A DNA stretch of 64,000 nucleotides from CAVTWD01 sp963738325 (lineage in GTDB: Bacteria > Actinomycetota > Acidimicrobiia > Acidimicrobiales > Ilumatobacteraceae). This document shows positions 36,138 to 44,951 of this stretch, piece by piece. The first letter of the stretch is position 1. Each line of letters begins with the position of its first letter. The notes beneath the pieces were generated by a model, which saw only the letters and a list, made by a program, of their open reading frames with translations, was not told where the DNA came from and ran no database searches. Location: positions 682,001 through 746,000 of the forward strand of contig CAVTWD010000001.1 of the NCBI GenBank assembly GCA_963738325.1. Direction: 5' to 3'. The position numbers and the translations under genes were made by a program.

Positions 36138-38895
36138 ATGGACGTCAGTGAGGTCCTCCTCCACATTCTCGTTGTCTTGCTGGCGGCCAAGGCGGCCGCC
36201 GAGATCTCTGAGCGAGTCGGCGTTCCTGCGGTCGTCGGCGAGATCCTGGCGGGCATAATCGTCGGCCCTTCGGTGCTCGGACTTGTCGGCCAGGATGAGG
36301 TGCTGCGGGTGTTGGGCGAGCTCGGCGTCATCCTGTTGCTGCTCGAAGTCGGTATGGAGATGGATCTCGGAGAGCTGGGTGCGGTCGGCCGCGCCTCGCT
36401 CTCGGTCGCCGCGGTCGGGGTCGTGACTCCGTTCGTCGCCGGCTTCGGCGTCGGGCTCGCTTTCGGTATGGATACCAACGAGGCGCTATTCGTCGCGGCC
36501 GCCCTGACCGCGACCAGCGTCGGCATCACTGCTCGCGTCTTCGGTGATCTTCGGGCGTTGGCGACGGTGGAGGCACGCACGGTCCTCGGTGCCGCTGTCG
36601 CGGACGACGTCATAGGCCTCGTGATCCTGACGGTCATCACCCGGGTGGTCTCCGAGGGCAGCATCTCCGTGGCGAATCTGTCGTGGATCATCCTCATCGC
36701 AGTCGGTTTCCTAGGCGTTACGACGGTGGTTGGCGTCCGGGTGGTGCCGCCGCTGTTCGCCGCGCTCTCCCGGCACAGCCGGTCGCCGGGAACGCTGGTC
36801 GCCGTCGCCTTCGCTTTCACCCTGGCCGTCGCCGAGCTGGCCGATCGTGCCCAGCTCGCCCCGATCGTGGGCGCCTTCGTCGCTGGCCTGGTGCTTGGCC
36901 GCAGCCCGTCGGCGGATCGGATCCGAGGCCAGATTGTGCCGCTTGGGCACCTGCTGATCCCTGTGTTCTTCCTTCAGATAGGCATCGACGCGGAGGTCGG
37001 TCGGTTCGTCGACCCCTACGTGCTGGGAATGGCGGCGGCCCTGCTGTTCGTCGCCATCGCCGGCAAGCTCGCCTCCGCCGCGGGACTGTGGAGGGCACCC
37101 GGCGACAAGGTCCTAGTCGGTATCGGCATGGTCCCTCGCGGCGAGGTCGGCCTCATATTCGCCACGCTGGGGCTGCGCGAGGCCGTGTTCGGGGAGGATA
37201 TATACGCCGCCCTCCTGCTCGTCGTGCTCGCCACGACCCTCCTCACGCCGCCAGCGCTCCGGGCGCGTCTGCTTCGCCTGCACGCCACTCGCCAGCCGTT
37301 ATCGACGGCGCTCACGGTGGCGCCCAGGGACGGCTGGATCCGTTTCGAGGACGGCGTGGCCGATCTCGTCGCTGAACCGGCGTCGGGTCTGGTCCTCGAG
37401 GTGGCCCTGGAGGCCGCCCTGGCCTGCGCGACCGCCCAACCGGGACCGCGCCTGCTCGACTGGCTGAGCCGAAATTCCTCCAGGGCCGCTGCGCTGGACG
37501 GGGCCGGCTCGCCAACGATTCTTCGACCTCCTGGCGCGCAGTTCGGCGCGGTCGTGGCGACTGCTGATCATCAGTGGGGTGCTGGACCGGGCGTTGCCGG
37601 AGCTCGGCGCCGCCCTAGCCCGGCGCCAACGTCACGCTGAATTGGATCCGCTGGTGGCGTTGCACCTGCCACACCTCACGCGTCTCCAGGCCGACGGTCG
37701 CTACCGCGAGCTTGCCCGTCCCGAGTGGGTGCTGTTGGCCGCCCTCGTCGTCGACGCGAGCGGCGAGGACGACCGCGCTGTCGTCGTGGCCCGGCGGCTC
37801 GCCCACCGCCTCGACCTCAGGGCCAACGGTGAGCAGGCGGTTGCTCAGCTGGTTGGGGACATCCACCTGCTCGTCAGCGCCGCCCATCGGCTCGACGGCC
37901 TGGCCGAGGAGGCCGTGCTCCAGGTCGCATCCCACTTAGCCACGCTGGAGCAGGCCCGCGCGCTGTATCTGCTCTCGGCCGTCTCCGATGAGCTCGACCG
38001 GGCCGATCTGGCCCGACTCACGACCCTGTACGAGCTGCTGGTGTCGGTGCTTGGTCACTCCGACGTCGTCGGTCGCGACGCAACCAATGCCGTCGAGCAG
38101 CGACGGGCGGAAGCCACGCGGCTCGTCGGTGCCGACGTCGACGCCCGCGAACGACTCGAGGTCGCGCCCCGCGCCTATTTGCTGGCCGCACCCCCGGCCG
38201 ATCTCGCCCGTCAGGTGGCCCTCTGCGACCCGGTGCCTCGCTCCGGAACCGTGCGCACGGCAGTCACGGACGTGCCCGGCGAGGCGGCACTGTGGTGGGT
38301 CGAGGTCGTGGCACGGGACCGCCCCGGCTTGCTGGCCCGAGAATCGGGCGTCCTCGCCGCCACGGGCATCGACGTCATCGGCGCCCTCGCTGCAGTGTGG
38401 GGCGACGGCTGCGCGTTGACGTCGTTCCTCGTCCACTGCAAAGCGAGCCCGTCGGCGGACCAGTTGACAGACGCCTTCGACGACGCCCTCGACCGACCAC
38501 TCAGCGCGCCTGCAATCAGCGGCGTGACGCTCACCTTCGACGACGCGGCATCGCCGTGGCACACGATCTGCACGGCCCGAGCCACGGACCGGCCCGGTCT
38601 CCTCCACGCCTTGGCGACGGCCTTCGCATGCGCCGGTGCCAGCGTGCACGCCGCACGGGTGCGGACTGCGGGTGACGCCGTCATCGACGTGTTCGAGCTC
38701 ACCGACACCATGGGCGCCAAGTTGGCGCCCGCGACCCAAGAAAGGGCGCGAGCGGTGCTGGCCAGCGGCGTGTCAGCACCCTCACGTCGGCGCCGGCGCG
38801 GTGGTGACCGGCGGCTGCTGCCCTTCCTGGCCGCGATTCTTCCACGTCGCCACCGCGGCCGGGTCGACCTCCGCCACATTGGTCCCGACGGATGA
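36138..38895 (+). CDS. CPA2 cation/proton antiporter fused to GlnD-like HD and ACT domains, one frameshift
   Basis: Residues 1-390 are a Kef/NapA-type antiporter with about twelve helices: AEISERVGVPAVVGEILAGI, AAALTATSVGITARVFGDL and GAAVADDVIGLVILTVI. The paired Asp (D156, D157) is typical of electrogenic members. Coding then continues as a soluble part. At 37472-37474 (AAA) one extra A shifts the frame; removing it gives DWLSR-IPPGPLRWTGPARQ and joins directly to the downstream frame. That part matches the end of the PII uridylyltransferase GlnD: an HD-like helical region (37500-38060) whose LLHDxGKG dyad is replaced by LVVDASGED, then ACT 1 (ARDRPGLLARESGVLAATGI) and ACT 2 (ATDRPGLLHALATAFACAGA). 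In GlnD the ACT domains bind glutamine. Total about 918 residues. Confidence 0.78.
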
Positions 38896-38977
38896 CGCCG
38901 CATCCGCGCAGCCTGCGCGCCTGGGCACGGTGAGAGTCAGGAAGACGTCAGAAGCCTGCCTCATTCGCGATACAGGA

Positions 38978-38991
38978 CGCGAACGTTCGCG
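38978..38991. promoter_or_regulatory. 14-bp palindrome upstream of amt
   Basis: CGCGAACGTTCGCG is a perfect palindrome about 98 bp before the amt start and 82 bp after the stop of the antiporter-fusion gene. A further TTCGCGA half-site at 38964-38970 repeats 22 bp upstream of the one inside the palindrome, two helical turns apart. It is unlike the LexA box and the GlnR consensus, so an unknown regulator is suggested. Confidence 0.55.
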
Positions 38992-39088
38992 AAATGTCCC
39001 TTCCGTACGGTCGCGCTAACTGTCCGAGAAGGCGGTCACCGGCCGACGGCGCCCGGCATGTCCGCTTCCTGCCTGAAAGGTGCAATGC

Positions 39089-40639
39089 ATGCCCGAATCC
39101 CCACCTGGGCGTCGCGGCCTGAAACTCGCGGCAGTCGCCGGGGTCACGATCGTCGGAACGCTGCTGATAACGAGCGGTACGGCGTGGGCCTCGAAGAGCA
39201 CGCCGCCCGACACCTCGACCGCGAAGGGTCTCGGGATCGCCACCAACATCCTGTGGACCACCATCGGTGCTGTCCTCGTGATCTTCATGCAGGCCGGCTT
39301 TGCGCTCGTAGAGACAGGTTTCTGCCGAGCCAAGCACGCCGCCCACGTCGTCTCGACGAACTTCGCGATCTTCGGCATCGGGTTCGTCGCCTACTTCATC
39401 ATCGGCTACTCGTTCATGTTCGGCGGCTACGGCAGCTCGCTCCTCGATTTCGCGGCTCCGGGACAGGCGCTGATCGGCTCGCACAACTGGACGTTCCTCT
39501 GGTGGTCCCCGCCCTTCCTCGGGGGCAGCGGTGACCTGTACAGCGCCGGCGCGATGGCCTTCTTCCTCTACATGGTTGCCTTCATGGATACGACGGCCAC
39601 GATCCCGACGGGGGCGATGGCCGAACGTTGGAAGTGGAAGGCGTTCATCGGCTGGGGTCTCTTTGTCGGCGCGATCTACTACCCGCTCTTCGGCGCCTGG
39701 ACCTGGGGCGGCGGGTGGCTGGCCAGCTTGGGCAAGAGCGCGAGCGCCGGGTTTGGCTACGTCGACTTCGCCGGCTCCGGCGTCGTGCACGCCATGGGCG
39801 GTGCCGCTGCCCTCGCCGGGGCCATCGTCCTCGGACCCCGCCTCGGGAAGTTCGGCAAGGACGGCAAGCCCAGGACGTTGGCTGCCCACCACATCCCGAT
39901 GGCGATGCTCGGAACGTTCATCCTGCTGTTCGGCTGGTTCGGCTTCAATGCCGCGTCGACGTTGGCCACGACGGACATCCGCTTCGGCGTCATCGCAGCC
40001 AACACCGCAATCGCGGCCGCCTTCGGTTCGACCATCGCCATGGTCTGGATCATGGTGCGAACCGGCAAGCCCGACCCGGGCATGATGGCCAACGGCATGC
40101 TCGCCGGACTCGTCGCGATCACCGCGCCGTGTGCCTTCGTGCAACCATGGGCCGCCGCCCTCATCGGCAGCGTGGCCGCCGTGCTGGTGATCGAGTCGGT
40201 GTGGGTCTTCGAGCGCCGTGCCAAGATCGACGACCCGGTAGGCGCCATTTCGGTCCATGGCGTGTGCGGCATCTGGGGCGTGTTGTCCGTCGGGCTGTTC
40301 GCCGACGGGCAGTACGGCGCCGGCTGGAACGGGACCGATCTCGGCGACAAAGGCGTCACCGGCATCTTCTACGGTGGCACCGGCTGGGGCCAGCTCGCCG
40401 CGCAGGCCGCGGGCGCTCTCACTATTTGCATCGTGATGTTCGGGATCGCGTTCATCTTCTTCAAAGTCCAGAACGCCTGGATGAAGGGCGGTATCCGCAC
40501 GCCGGCGGACGAGGAAGTGGCCGGCCTTGACATGCCCGAGATGGGTGTCTTCGCCTACCCGCAGTTCCTGCCCGCCGAGGAGGAAGCCATCGAGAGCGGT
40601 CAAGTCACCAAAGCAGGTGAGCCCGTCGTCAACGTCTGA
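39089..40639 (+). CDS. amt: Ammonium transporter (Amt/MEP/Rh family)
   Basis: 516 residues with cleavable signal peptide (LAAVAGVTIVGTLLITSGTA) and eleven predicted helices. The gate and pore are conserved: ETGFCRAKHAAHVV, FMDTTATIPTGAMAERWKWK, and the twin histidines in VVHAMGGAAALAGA and ISVHGVCGIWGVLSVGLF. The cytosolic C-terminal tail after FKVQNAWMKGGIRTPADEEV is long and acidic and follows the usual PII-contact position. ATG 39089 has an AAAGGTG upstream; a GTG at 39080 is possible. No glnK gene follows, which is unusual for actinobacteria, and an ACT-fused antiporter stands upstream instead. Confidence 0.95.
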   Translation: MPESPPGRRGLKLAAVAGVTIVGTLLITSGTAWASKSTPPDTSTAKGLGIATNILWTTIGAVLVIFMQAGFALVETGFCRAKHAAHVVSTNFAIFGIGFVAYFIIGYSFMFGGYGSSLLDFAAPGQALIGSHNWTFLWWSPPFLGGSGDLYSAGAMAFFLYMVAFMDTTATIPTGAMAERWKWKAFIGWGLFVGAIYYPLFGAWTWGGGWLASLGKSASAGFGYVDFAGSGVVHAMGGAAALAGAIVLGPRLGKFGKDGKPRTLAAHHIPMAMLGTFILLFGWFGFNAASTLATTDIRFGVIAANTAIAAAFGSTIAMVWIMVRTGKPDPGMMANGMLAGLVAITAPCAFVQPWAAALIGSVAAVLVIESVWVFERRAKIDDPVGAISVHGVCGIWGVLSVGLFADGQYGAGWNGTDLGDKGVTGIFYGGTGWGQLAAQAAGALTICIVMFGIAFIFFKVQNAWMKGGIRTPADEEVAGLDMPEMGVFAYPQFLPAEEEAIESGQVTKAGEPVVNV

Positions 40640-41172
40640 CCGGACGTGAAGACGTCATAACCAGCTGGTCGAGCCTCGCCCGGAACCCCAGTAACCTGAG
40701 CGAGGCCGACCAGCCCTTGGGCACAGCGCTGTCCGGCGCCGGTTCAGCGTCCGCTTCGAGCGTTGCGACCGGCTCCTCGAATCCTTCCGCGCGTCGCGAC
40801 TCGACAACAGCAACGACGTCACCAGTGCGCTGAGCACAACTGGAGTCCGAGCTGTCGTCCGGTTGGGTCCGTCCGGTCCGCCGAGTTGGCTGGAGTTGAT
40901 TGGATGAAGGATTGGATGGGCGGCAGCTGATGGTCGGCCACGGTGTGTGGTCCCTGGGGCGGAGAGAGACGGGATCGACGCCGACCCAGCGCCCCGCAGG
41001 GTCGACGCCCGGGTCTGCCGCGGGTTCGGTTGACATTCCATGTGTGTGGGGGGCGTATTCCGACGGGAGGATTGCAGCCGTATCGATGAAGGTTCCCGCT
41101 CGAGTTCAAGCGTGACGTCGTGGCCGTGGCTCGTCGGGGTGGTCTGACGATCGCCCGGTGGCACGAGTCGTT
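40640..41172. other. Intergenic stretch with a short IS3 OrfA-like scrap
   Basis: About 530 bp without a supported gene. At 41090-41150 (plus strand) one frame reads PLEFKRDVVAVARRGGLTIA, resembling the first twenty residues of IS3-family OrfA proteins, and then stops at the end of the peptidoglycan-binding gene. This is a small insertion-sequence scar. No promoter or RNA gene recognised. Confidence 0.4.
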
Positions 41173-41697
41173 TCAGGGGAGGGTGGCGGGCAGGTTTCCG
41201 GCCAGGAGGCCACAGGCCGCCTCGAGCGTCCGGTGCTCAACGGTGCCGGGCGTCACGAGGCCGAACCACGTCTCGTCACCGACGATGCCGTCGACGGTCA
41301 GGTTCCTCGATGCCTGGAAGCTGCGGACGCTGGCGTCGGTCTGGGGGCCGAACAGGCCGTCGATCGGACCGGTGTATGCCACCCAGTCGACGATGAGTCC
41401 GATGCCGGCGCCCGAGAAGAGGTACTGCAGCCAGCCGACGACGGGTCCCGACGAGCCCTTGGAGAGTGTGGGGGATGCTTCCCGATAGGTGGGAAGCGCC
41501 GCCCACGTCACCGGTCCGACGATGCCGTCCACGGGGACGCCGAGGCTGCCTTGGATCGTGCGGACGACGCCGTCGAGGTAGTCGTCGAAGATGCCGGTGA
41601 TGGGGTGGTCGAGGTTGATCTGGATCGAACGGGCGAGGATTCGCTGGAGCCGCTTGACGTCGTCTCCGGTTGAACCGACCTTGATCACACTGGGCAT
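41173..41697 (-). CDS. Tandem peptidoglycan-binding (PG_binding_1) domain protein
   Basis: 174 residues from ATG 41697, which has GGAGG seven bases upstream. Two PG_binding_1 repeats: VGSTGDDVKRLQRILARSIQ with FDDYLDGVVRTIQGSLGVPV and DGIVGPVTWAAL, then KGSSGPVVGWLQYLFSGAGI with FGPQTDASVRSFQASRNLTV and DGIVGDETWFGL. No signal peptide is visible, so it may be exported by another route or act inside a phage- or element-borne context. It lies between two IS3 remnants. Confidence 0.85.
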   Translation of the reverse strand: MPSVIKVGSTGDDVKRLQRILARSIQINLDHPITGIFDDYLDGVVRTIQGSLGVPVDGIVGPVTWAALPTYREASPTLSKGSSGPVVGWLQYLFSGAGIGLIVDWVAYTGPIDGLFGPQTDASVRSFQASRNLTVDGIVGDETWFGLVTPGTVEHRTLEAACGLLAGNLPATLP

Positions 41698-41912
41698 CGT
41701 GCACCTCCGCACTGTCGCCACCGCCCATGCGGCGGTCCCACTACTCAGAGGCTCAGCGGCACGAGTTAGATACCCTCGCTGGTCCGTAATGCTTGGCCCC
41801 GGGTTGGCCCGCCAGGGGCGCTCCACCGCCCATTGGGCTCACTTGAGCCTCCACCGCTTGGCCGGACACCTGGCGTGAGGGGAGACGGAATTTCCTCGGG
41901 CAAGGAGTCCGC

Positions 41913-42450
41913 ATGCCTGCACCGCGCCCGCCGGAGTTTCGAGCCAACGCCGTCGTGAGCGCGCCAAGCCGGTGGTCCAGATCGCCAAGGACCTTGGGAT
42001 GTCCGAGAGCTGCCTGCGCATTTTCGATGGACCAGGCTGACATCGAGGACGGTGGCCGCGAGGGCCTGACCGGGGCCGAACGCGAGGAGTTGGTCTGGCT
42101 ACGCGGGGAGAACCGGTCCGGCGCATGGAGAAGGAGACCCGGGGAGAAGCCGACGCCCTCTTCGCCACCAAGAACGGCCATCGACCGAGCTGACGTTGCA
42201 GCTCGTCGACGCGGAGAAGGCCAACTACCCCATAACCATCTTGTGCCGGAACCGCGGGCGCGTCGACATCATCGTTCTACGAGGGCGGCATGGCCAAGCC
42301 AAGCGGCGGCCTCGCGCCCGGGCCCGCCCAAGCTGATGGGAGAGATCCGGGAGATCCATCGCATGCCGCGCCGCTCTTATGGCCGTCCCCAAGTGCGTGC
42401 TGAGCTTGTGCTCGGGGAAGGCGTGCGGTGCTCGCAGGAGGTGCTCGGGG
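41913..42450 (+). pseudogene. IS3-family transposase remnant (OrfA and start of OrfB)
   Basis: Reading across frames gives PAPRPPEFRANAV, then KDLGMSESCLRIF, MDQADIEDGGREGLTGAERE, ELVWLRGENR, then LTLQLVDAEKANYPITILCR and REIHRMPRRSYGRPQVRAEL, VLGEGVRCS. This is the IS3 OrfA leucine-zipper part followed by the beginning of the OrfB HTH_21 region. The DDE core is missing and at least four shifts are present. Terminal repeats were not identified. Confidence 0.65.
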
Positions 42451-42604
42451 AGGTTGCCACTTGGGGGCGGAGGCGGCGTTCCGGTCTTGGTCGTGTGATA
42501 ATCGGATCCTGCCGTGTGTCGCGCCACCCGCGGGTGGGCGGTGGATGTATTGCAGCTTGATTGGTGTCTTATGGCGCCACACATGCGAAAGGAGAACATG
42601 GACA

Positions 42605-43594
42605 GTGTCTGAGGCTGAGCAACTGTCCACGTACGTAATAAAGTCATATCGATACCTGAGGCTTTCCATCATCGTTGTCTTGTTCGCTCTCATCGTCGCA
42701 GTGTTGATCGAGAGGGATCATCTCAGCTGCTGGCAAGGCTCGATCAGTTCGTACTACTACACTCCTGTCCACAGCTTGTTTGTTGGAGCCCTGCTGACGC
42801 TGGCCGTCAGCCTCCTCGCTATTCGCGGCGCAACCGACTGGGAGGATGCGCTGCTCAATGTGGCCGGCGTGCTCGCGGCAATCGTGGCCTTCGTGCCGAC
42901 GTCGCCCTCGTCGCCAAGCTGCTCCTCGACAACCAATGTTCTGGGCGGTGACACGCTGCCCTATATCAACAACAACCTGCTCGCGTTCACGATAGCGGGC
43001 GTGGCTACCATGATCGCCGTAGCGATCGGCATGCTGATTCAACGAGACAAAGCGGCGGGCCGCAGCTGGCCTACCCGAGTGAGCAACCCCGCAAAGAATC
43101 CTTCGTTCGCCGGTTTGCTGCTCGGATTCGTGCTCCTCGTCGCCGGACTGATCTGGTATTTCTGCTTCCGAGACAACTTTCTCGACCACGCACACGGTGG
43201 CAGCGCGGTGGTCATGTTCATCATCATCGGAGTCGTCATCTTCATGAACGCGCTCAGCAGTCCCGTACCCACCTATCGGTGGGTATATGGAGGGGTCACC
43301 AGCTGGATGGCGCTGTCAGCAATCGGCGTCCTGATCGCGGACCACGTCGACAGCAGCTGGCGCCACGAGATCCTCGTCCTCGAGATCCTCGAGATCGCGG
43401 CCCTCGTCGCCTTTTGGAGCATGCAGACGATCGAGCACTGGAAGGTCGGTGTACCGACGGGACCCGAGCGGGCCACGCGCGCGGCAGCCAGCAGCCTCCG
43501 AAATGTGGGCCGGCGCCGTCATCGCGTGCCAACGGCTCCCGATTCGAGCCATACGCCTCCCTCGTCGCCAGGCCACTCTGAGGGCATCACGTGA
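42605..43594 (+). CDS. Polytopic membrane protein, unknown function
   Basis: 329 residues with seven hydrophobic segments. The pattern WQGSISSYYYTPVHSLFVGA, LLTLAVSLLAI and WEDALLNVAGVLAAIVAFVP recurs in unannotated actinobacterial membrane proteins. Start GTG 42605 with AAGGAG ten bases upstream; a nearer ATG at 42598 is out of frame and stops after four codons. The first third has clearly more A/T at third codon positions than the rest of the window (for example GTA ATA AAG TCA TAT CGA TAC), which suggests acquisition from elsewhere. The C-terminal 50 residues are disordered. Confidence 0.75.
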   Translation: MSEAEQLSTYVIKSYRYLRLSIIVVLFALIVAVLIERDHLSCWQGSISSYYYTPVHSLFVGALLTLAVSLLAIRGATDWEDALLNVAGVLAAIVAFVPTSPSSPSCSSTTNVLGGDTLPYINNNLLAFTIAGVATMIAVAIGMLIQRDKAAGRSWPTRVSNPAKNPSFAGLLLGFVLLVAGLIWYFCFRDNFLDHAHGGSAVVMFIIIGVVIFMNALSSPVPTYRWVYGGVTSWMALSAIGVLIADHVDSSWRHEILVLEILEIAALVAFWSMQTIEHWKVGVPTGPERATRAAASSLRNVGRRRHRVPTAPDSSHTPPSSPGHSEGIT

Positions 43595-43820
43595 GGTCCT
43601 GGAGCGGCGACTCGGATGCCGCAGCCCGCCGCTTTTGCACACCATCATCGGCAGGCTGGGCTGCTACTCGGCCGATTGCCATCTGCGGCGACGCGCAGGT
43701 CACCAACGCCATCATCGACGGGCACGCCGCCGACCCCGTGACCCGACGCCGAGGTTGGTCCAGCGGGCGTGAGAGCCCGTTGCCCAGGACGGCTGGGCGA
43801 AGGAGCCTCATCACGATGGC

Positions 43821-44110
43821 TCACACCAGTAAGGCGTCGATCTCCAGCTCCGTGTCGGCCACGATCCGCTCCAGTCGGGCGTTCTTCCGCTCCAGCTCTC
43901 TGCGCCACTGCGCGTCGTCGCCTTGGCCCCGTCGTACTGATTCCGCCGGCGGTGATAGGTCTGCTCGGACACCTCCAGATGCCGCGCCACCTCGGAGACC
44001 TCGGCAGCCGTCCGATGTGCCGGTCCGCCTCGCGGAGTTGGCGGTCATCTGCTCAGGCGTATGCGCCGGCGTCGTACCACAAGGCCGTGGCTGCCGGTTT
44101 CATGCAAGGA
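43821..44110 (-). pseudogene. IS3-family OrfA remnant
   Basis: The minus-strand frame ends with RRELERKNARLERIVADTEL and EIDALLV, the leucine-zipper end of IS3 OrfA. In the neighbouring frame EVSEVARHLEVSEQTYHRRR is legible, the preceding helix-turn-helix. One shift separates them. No OrfB follows. Second IS3 scar within 2 kb of the first and of a different subgroup. Confidence 0.55.
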
Positions 44111-44408
44111 TCCGCTTGTATCAGGGCTTCCTCCCCGCGCTCTGAAGCTCCCGGAGTGGTGAAACAACCAGGTCCACACTGCTCCGCCGACGGCCCGAGT
44201 CGAGGGGAACGCTATGCGGGCTGGTCTGAGGCACCGGCTCCTCACGACATGAAGGGGAGCGTCGAAGACATGGTTTCCGCGGACCGTGAGCGCCTCGGGG
44301 TTCGTTGGGAAGGGACGCCCTGCTCGCCCTGGCCTTGCCGGTCAGCGGCGCCCGTGGGGGGCCAGGCGTCCTCGGTGGTGTTGTGGTGACCGAGAAAGGC
44401 GCGAGCCC

Positions 44409-44801
44409 GTGACGAGTTCGGTGGCGATCGAAGCTGAAGGCGCCGCGCATGACGGAGAGGTCTACGACGCCTTCGTCTCGTACAGCCATCGAGACCGAGC
44501 GGTCGCACAGCTCGTGCACCGAGCTGTGGAGCGGGCTGCGCGCCTGAAGCAGCGCGAGCTTCGCATCTACCGCGATGACCTCTCGATGGCGGCAAATCTC
44601 GATTTGGCTTGCGAGCTGCGGCGCAGCGTTCTGGCGTCGCGGTGGTTTCTGCTGATGGGAAGCCCCGCGGCCGCGACGTCGCCCTGGGTCGACCAGGAAG
44701 TTGAGGCGTGGCTCGCCAACCGCGGGACCCAGCGACTTAGAGGCTCAGCGGATCTGTGTCCTGAAAGGGGAGTGAGGCGATGTAGAAGGTCGCCGGCATG
44801 A
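44409..44801 (+). pseudogene. TIR-domain protein, truncated
   Basis: The first 110 residues form a bacterial TIR domain: VYDAFVSYSHRDRAVAQLVH, RAVERAARLKQRELRIYRDD, LSMAANLDLACELRRSVLAS, RWFLLMGSPAAATSPWVDQE, VEAWLANRG. The conserved YDAFVSYSH start and the SPWVDQEVE end are those of TIR effectors usually joined to WD40 or other sensor domains. Homology breaks at about 44735, after which about 20 non-native residues lead to a stop. The C-terminal effector or sensor part is lost, probably through insertion or deletion near the tandem repeats. GTG start. Confidence 0.7.
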
Positions 44802-44863
44802 ACCGTGCTGTGCCAGTGATGGAGGAGAGGCCCTCCGGGTTCGCCGTGCAGGCGGAGATGTTG

Positions 44864-44932
44864 GCGATCATCGAAAGTCGCGGTCTGCGATCATCGAAAG
44901 TCGCGGTCTGGGATCAGTGAAACTCGCGGTTG
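44864..44932 (+). repeat. Three head-to-tail 23-bp repeats upstream of the integrase
   Basis: Two identical 23-bp units (44864-44886 and 44887-44909), each containing GATCATCGAAAGTCGCGG, are followed by a third unit (44910-44932) matching at 17 of 23 positions. Multiple short terminal repeats of this kind are found at the ends of IS21-type elements and at recombinase-binding sites. Which applies here is not decided by sequence alone. Confidence 0.75.
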
Positions 44933-44951
44933 GCGGGGTGGCGCCCCTCCG

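Noticed and set aside
35567..36820. Minus-strand frame of 417 codons opposite the winged-helix and antiporter genes
   Set aside because: The Ser/Thr/Arg-rich composition is that of an antisense shadow; the plus strand carries clearly conserved genes.
37440..37520. Programmed ribosomal frameshift between the antiporter and the ACT part
   Set aside because: The slip site is a plain AAA without a heptamer or stimulatory hairpin, and similar homopolymer shifts occur all over the window, so a sequence error is the simpler reading.
38978..38991. LexA box before amt
   Set aside because: The palindrome has CGAAC and GTTCG directly abutting without the four-base spacer required by the LexA consensus.
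44864..44932. CRISPR array
   Set aside because: The 23-bp units are directly adjacent with no spacers, only three copies exist, and no cas genes are in the window.
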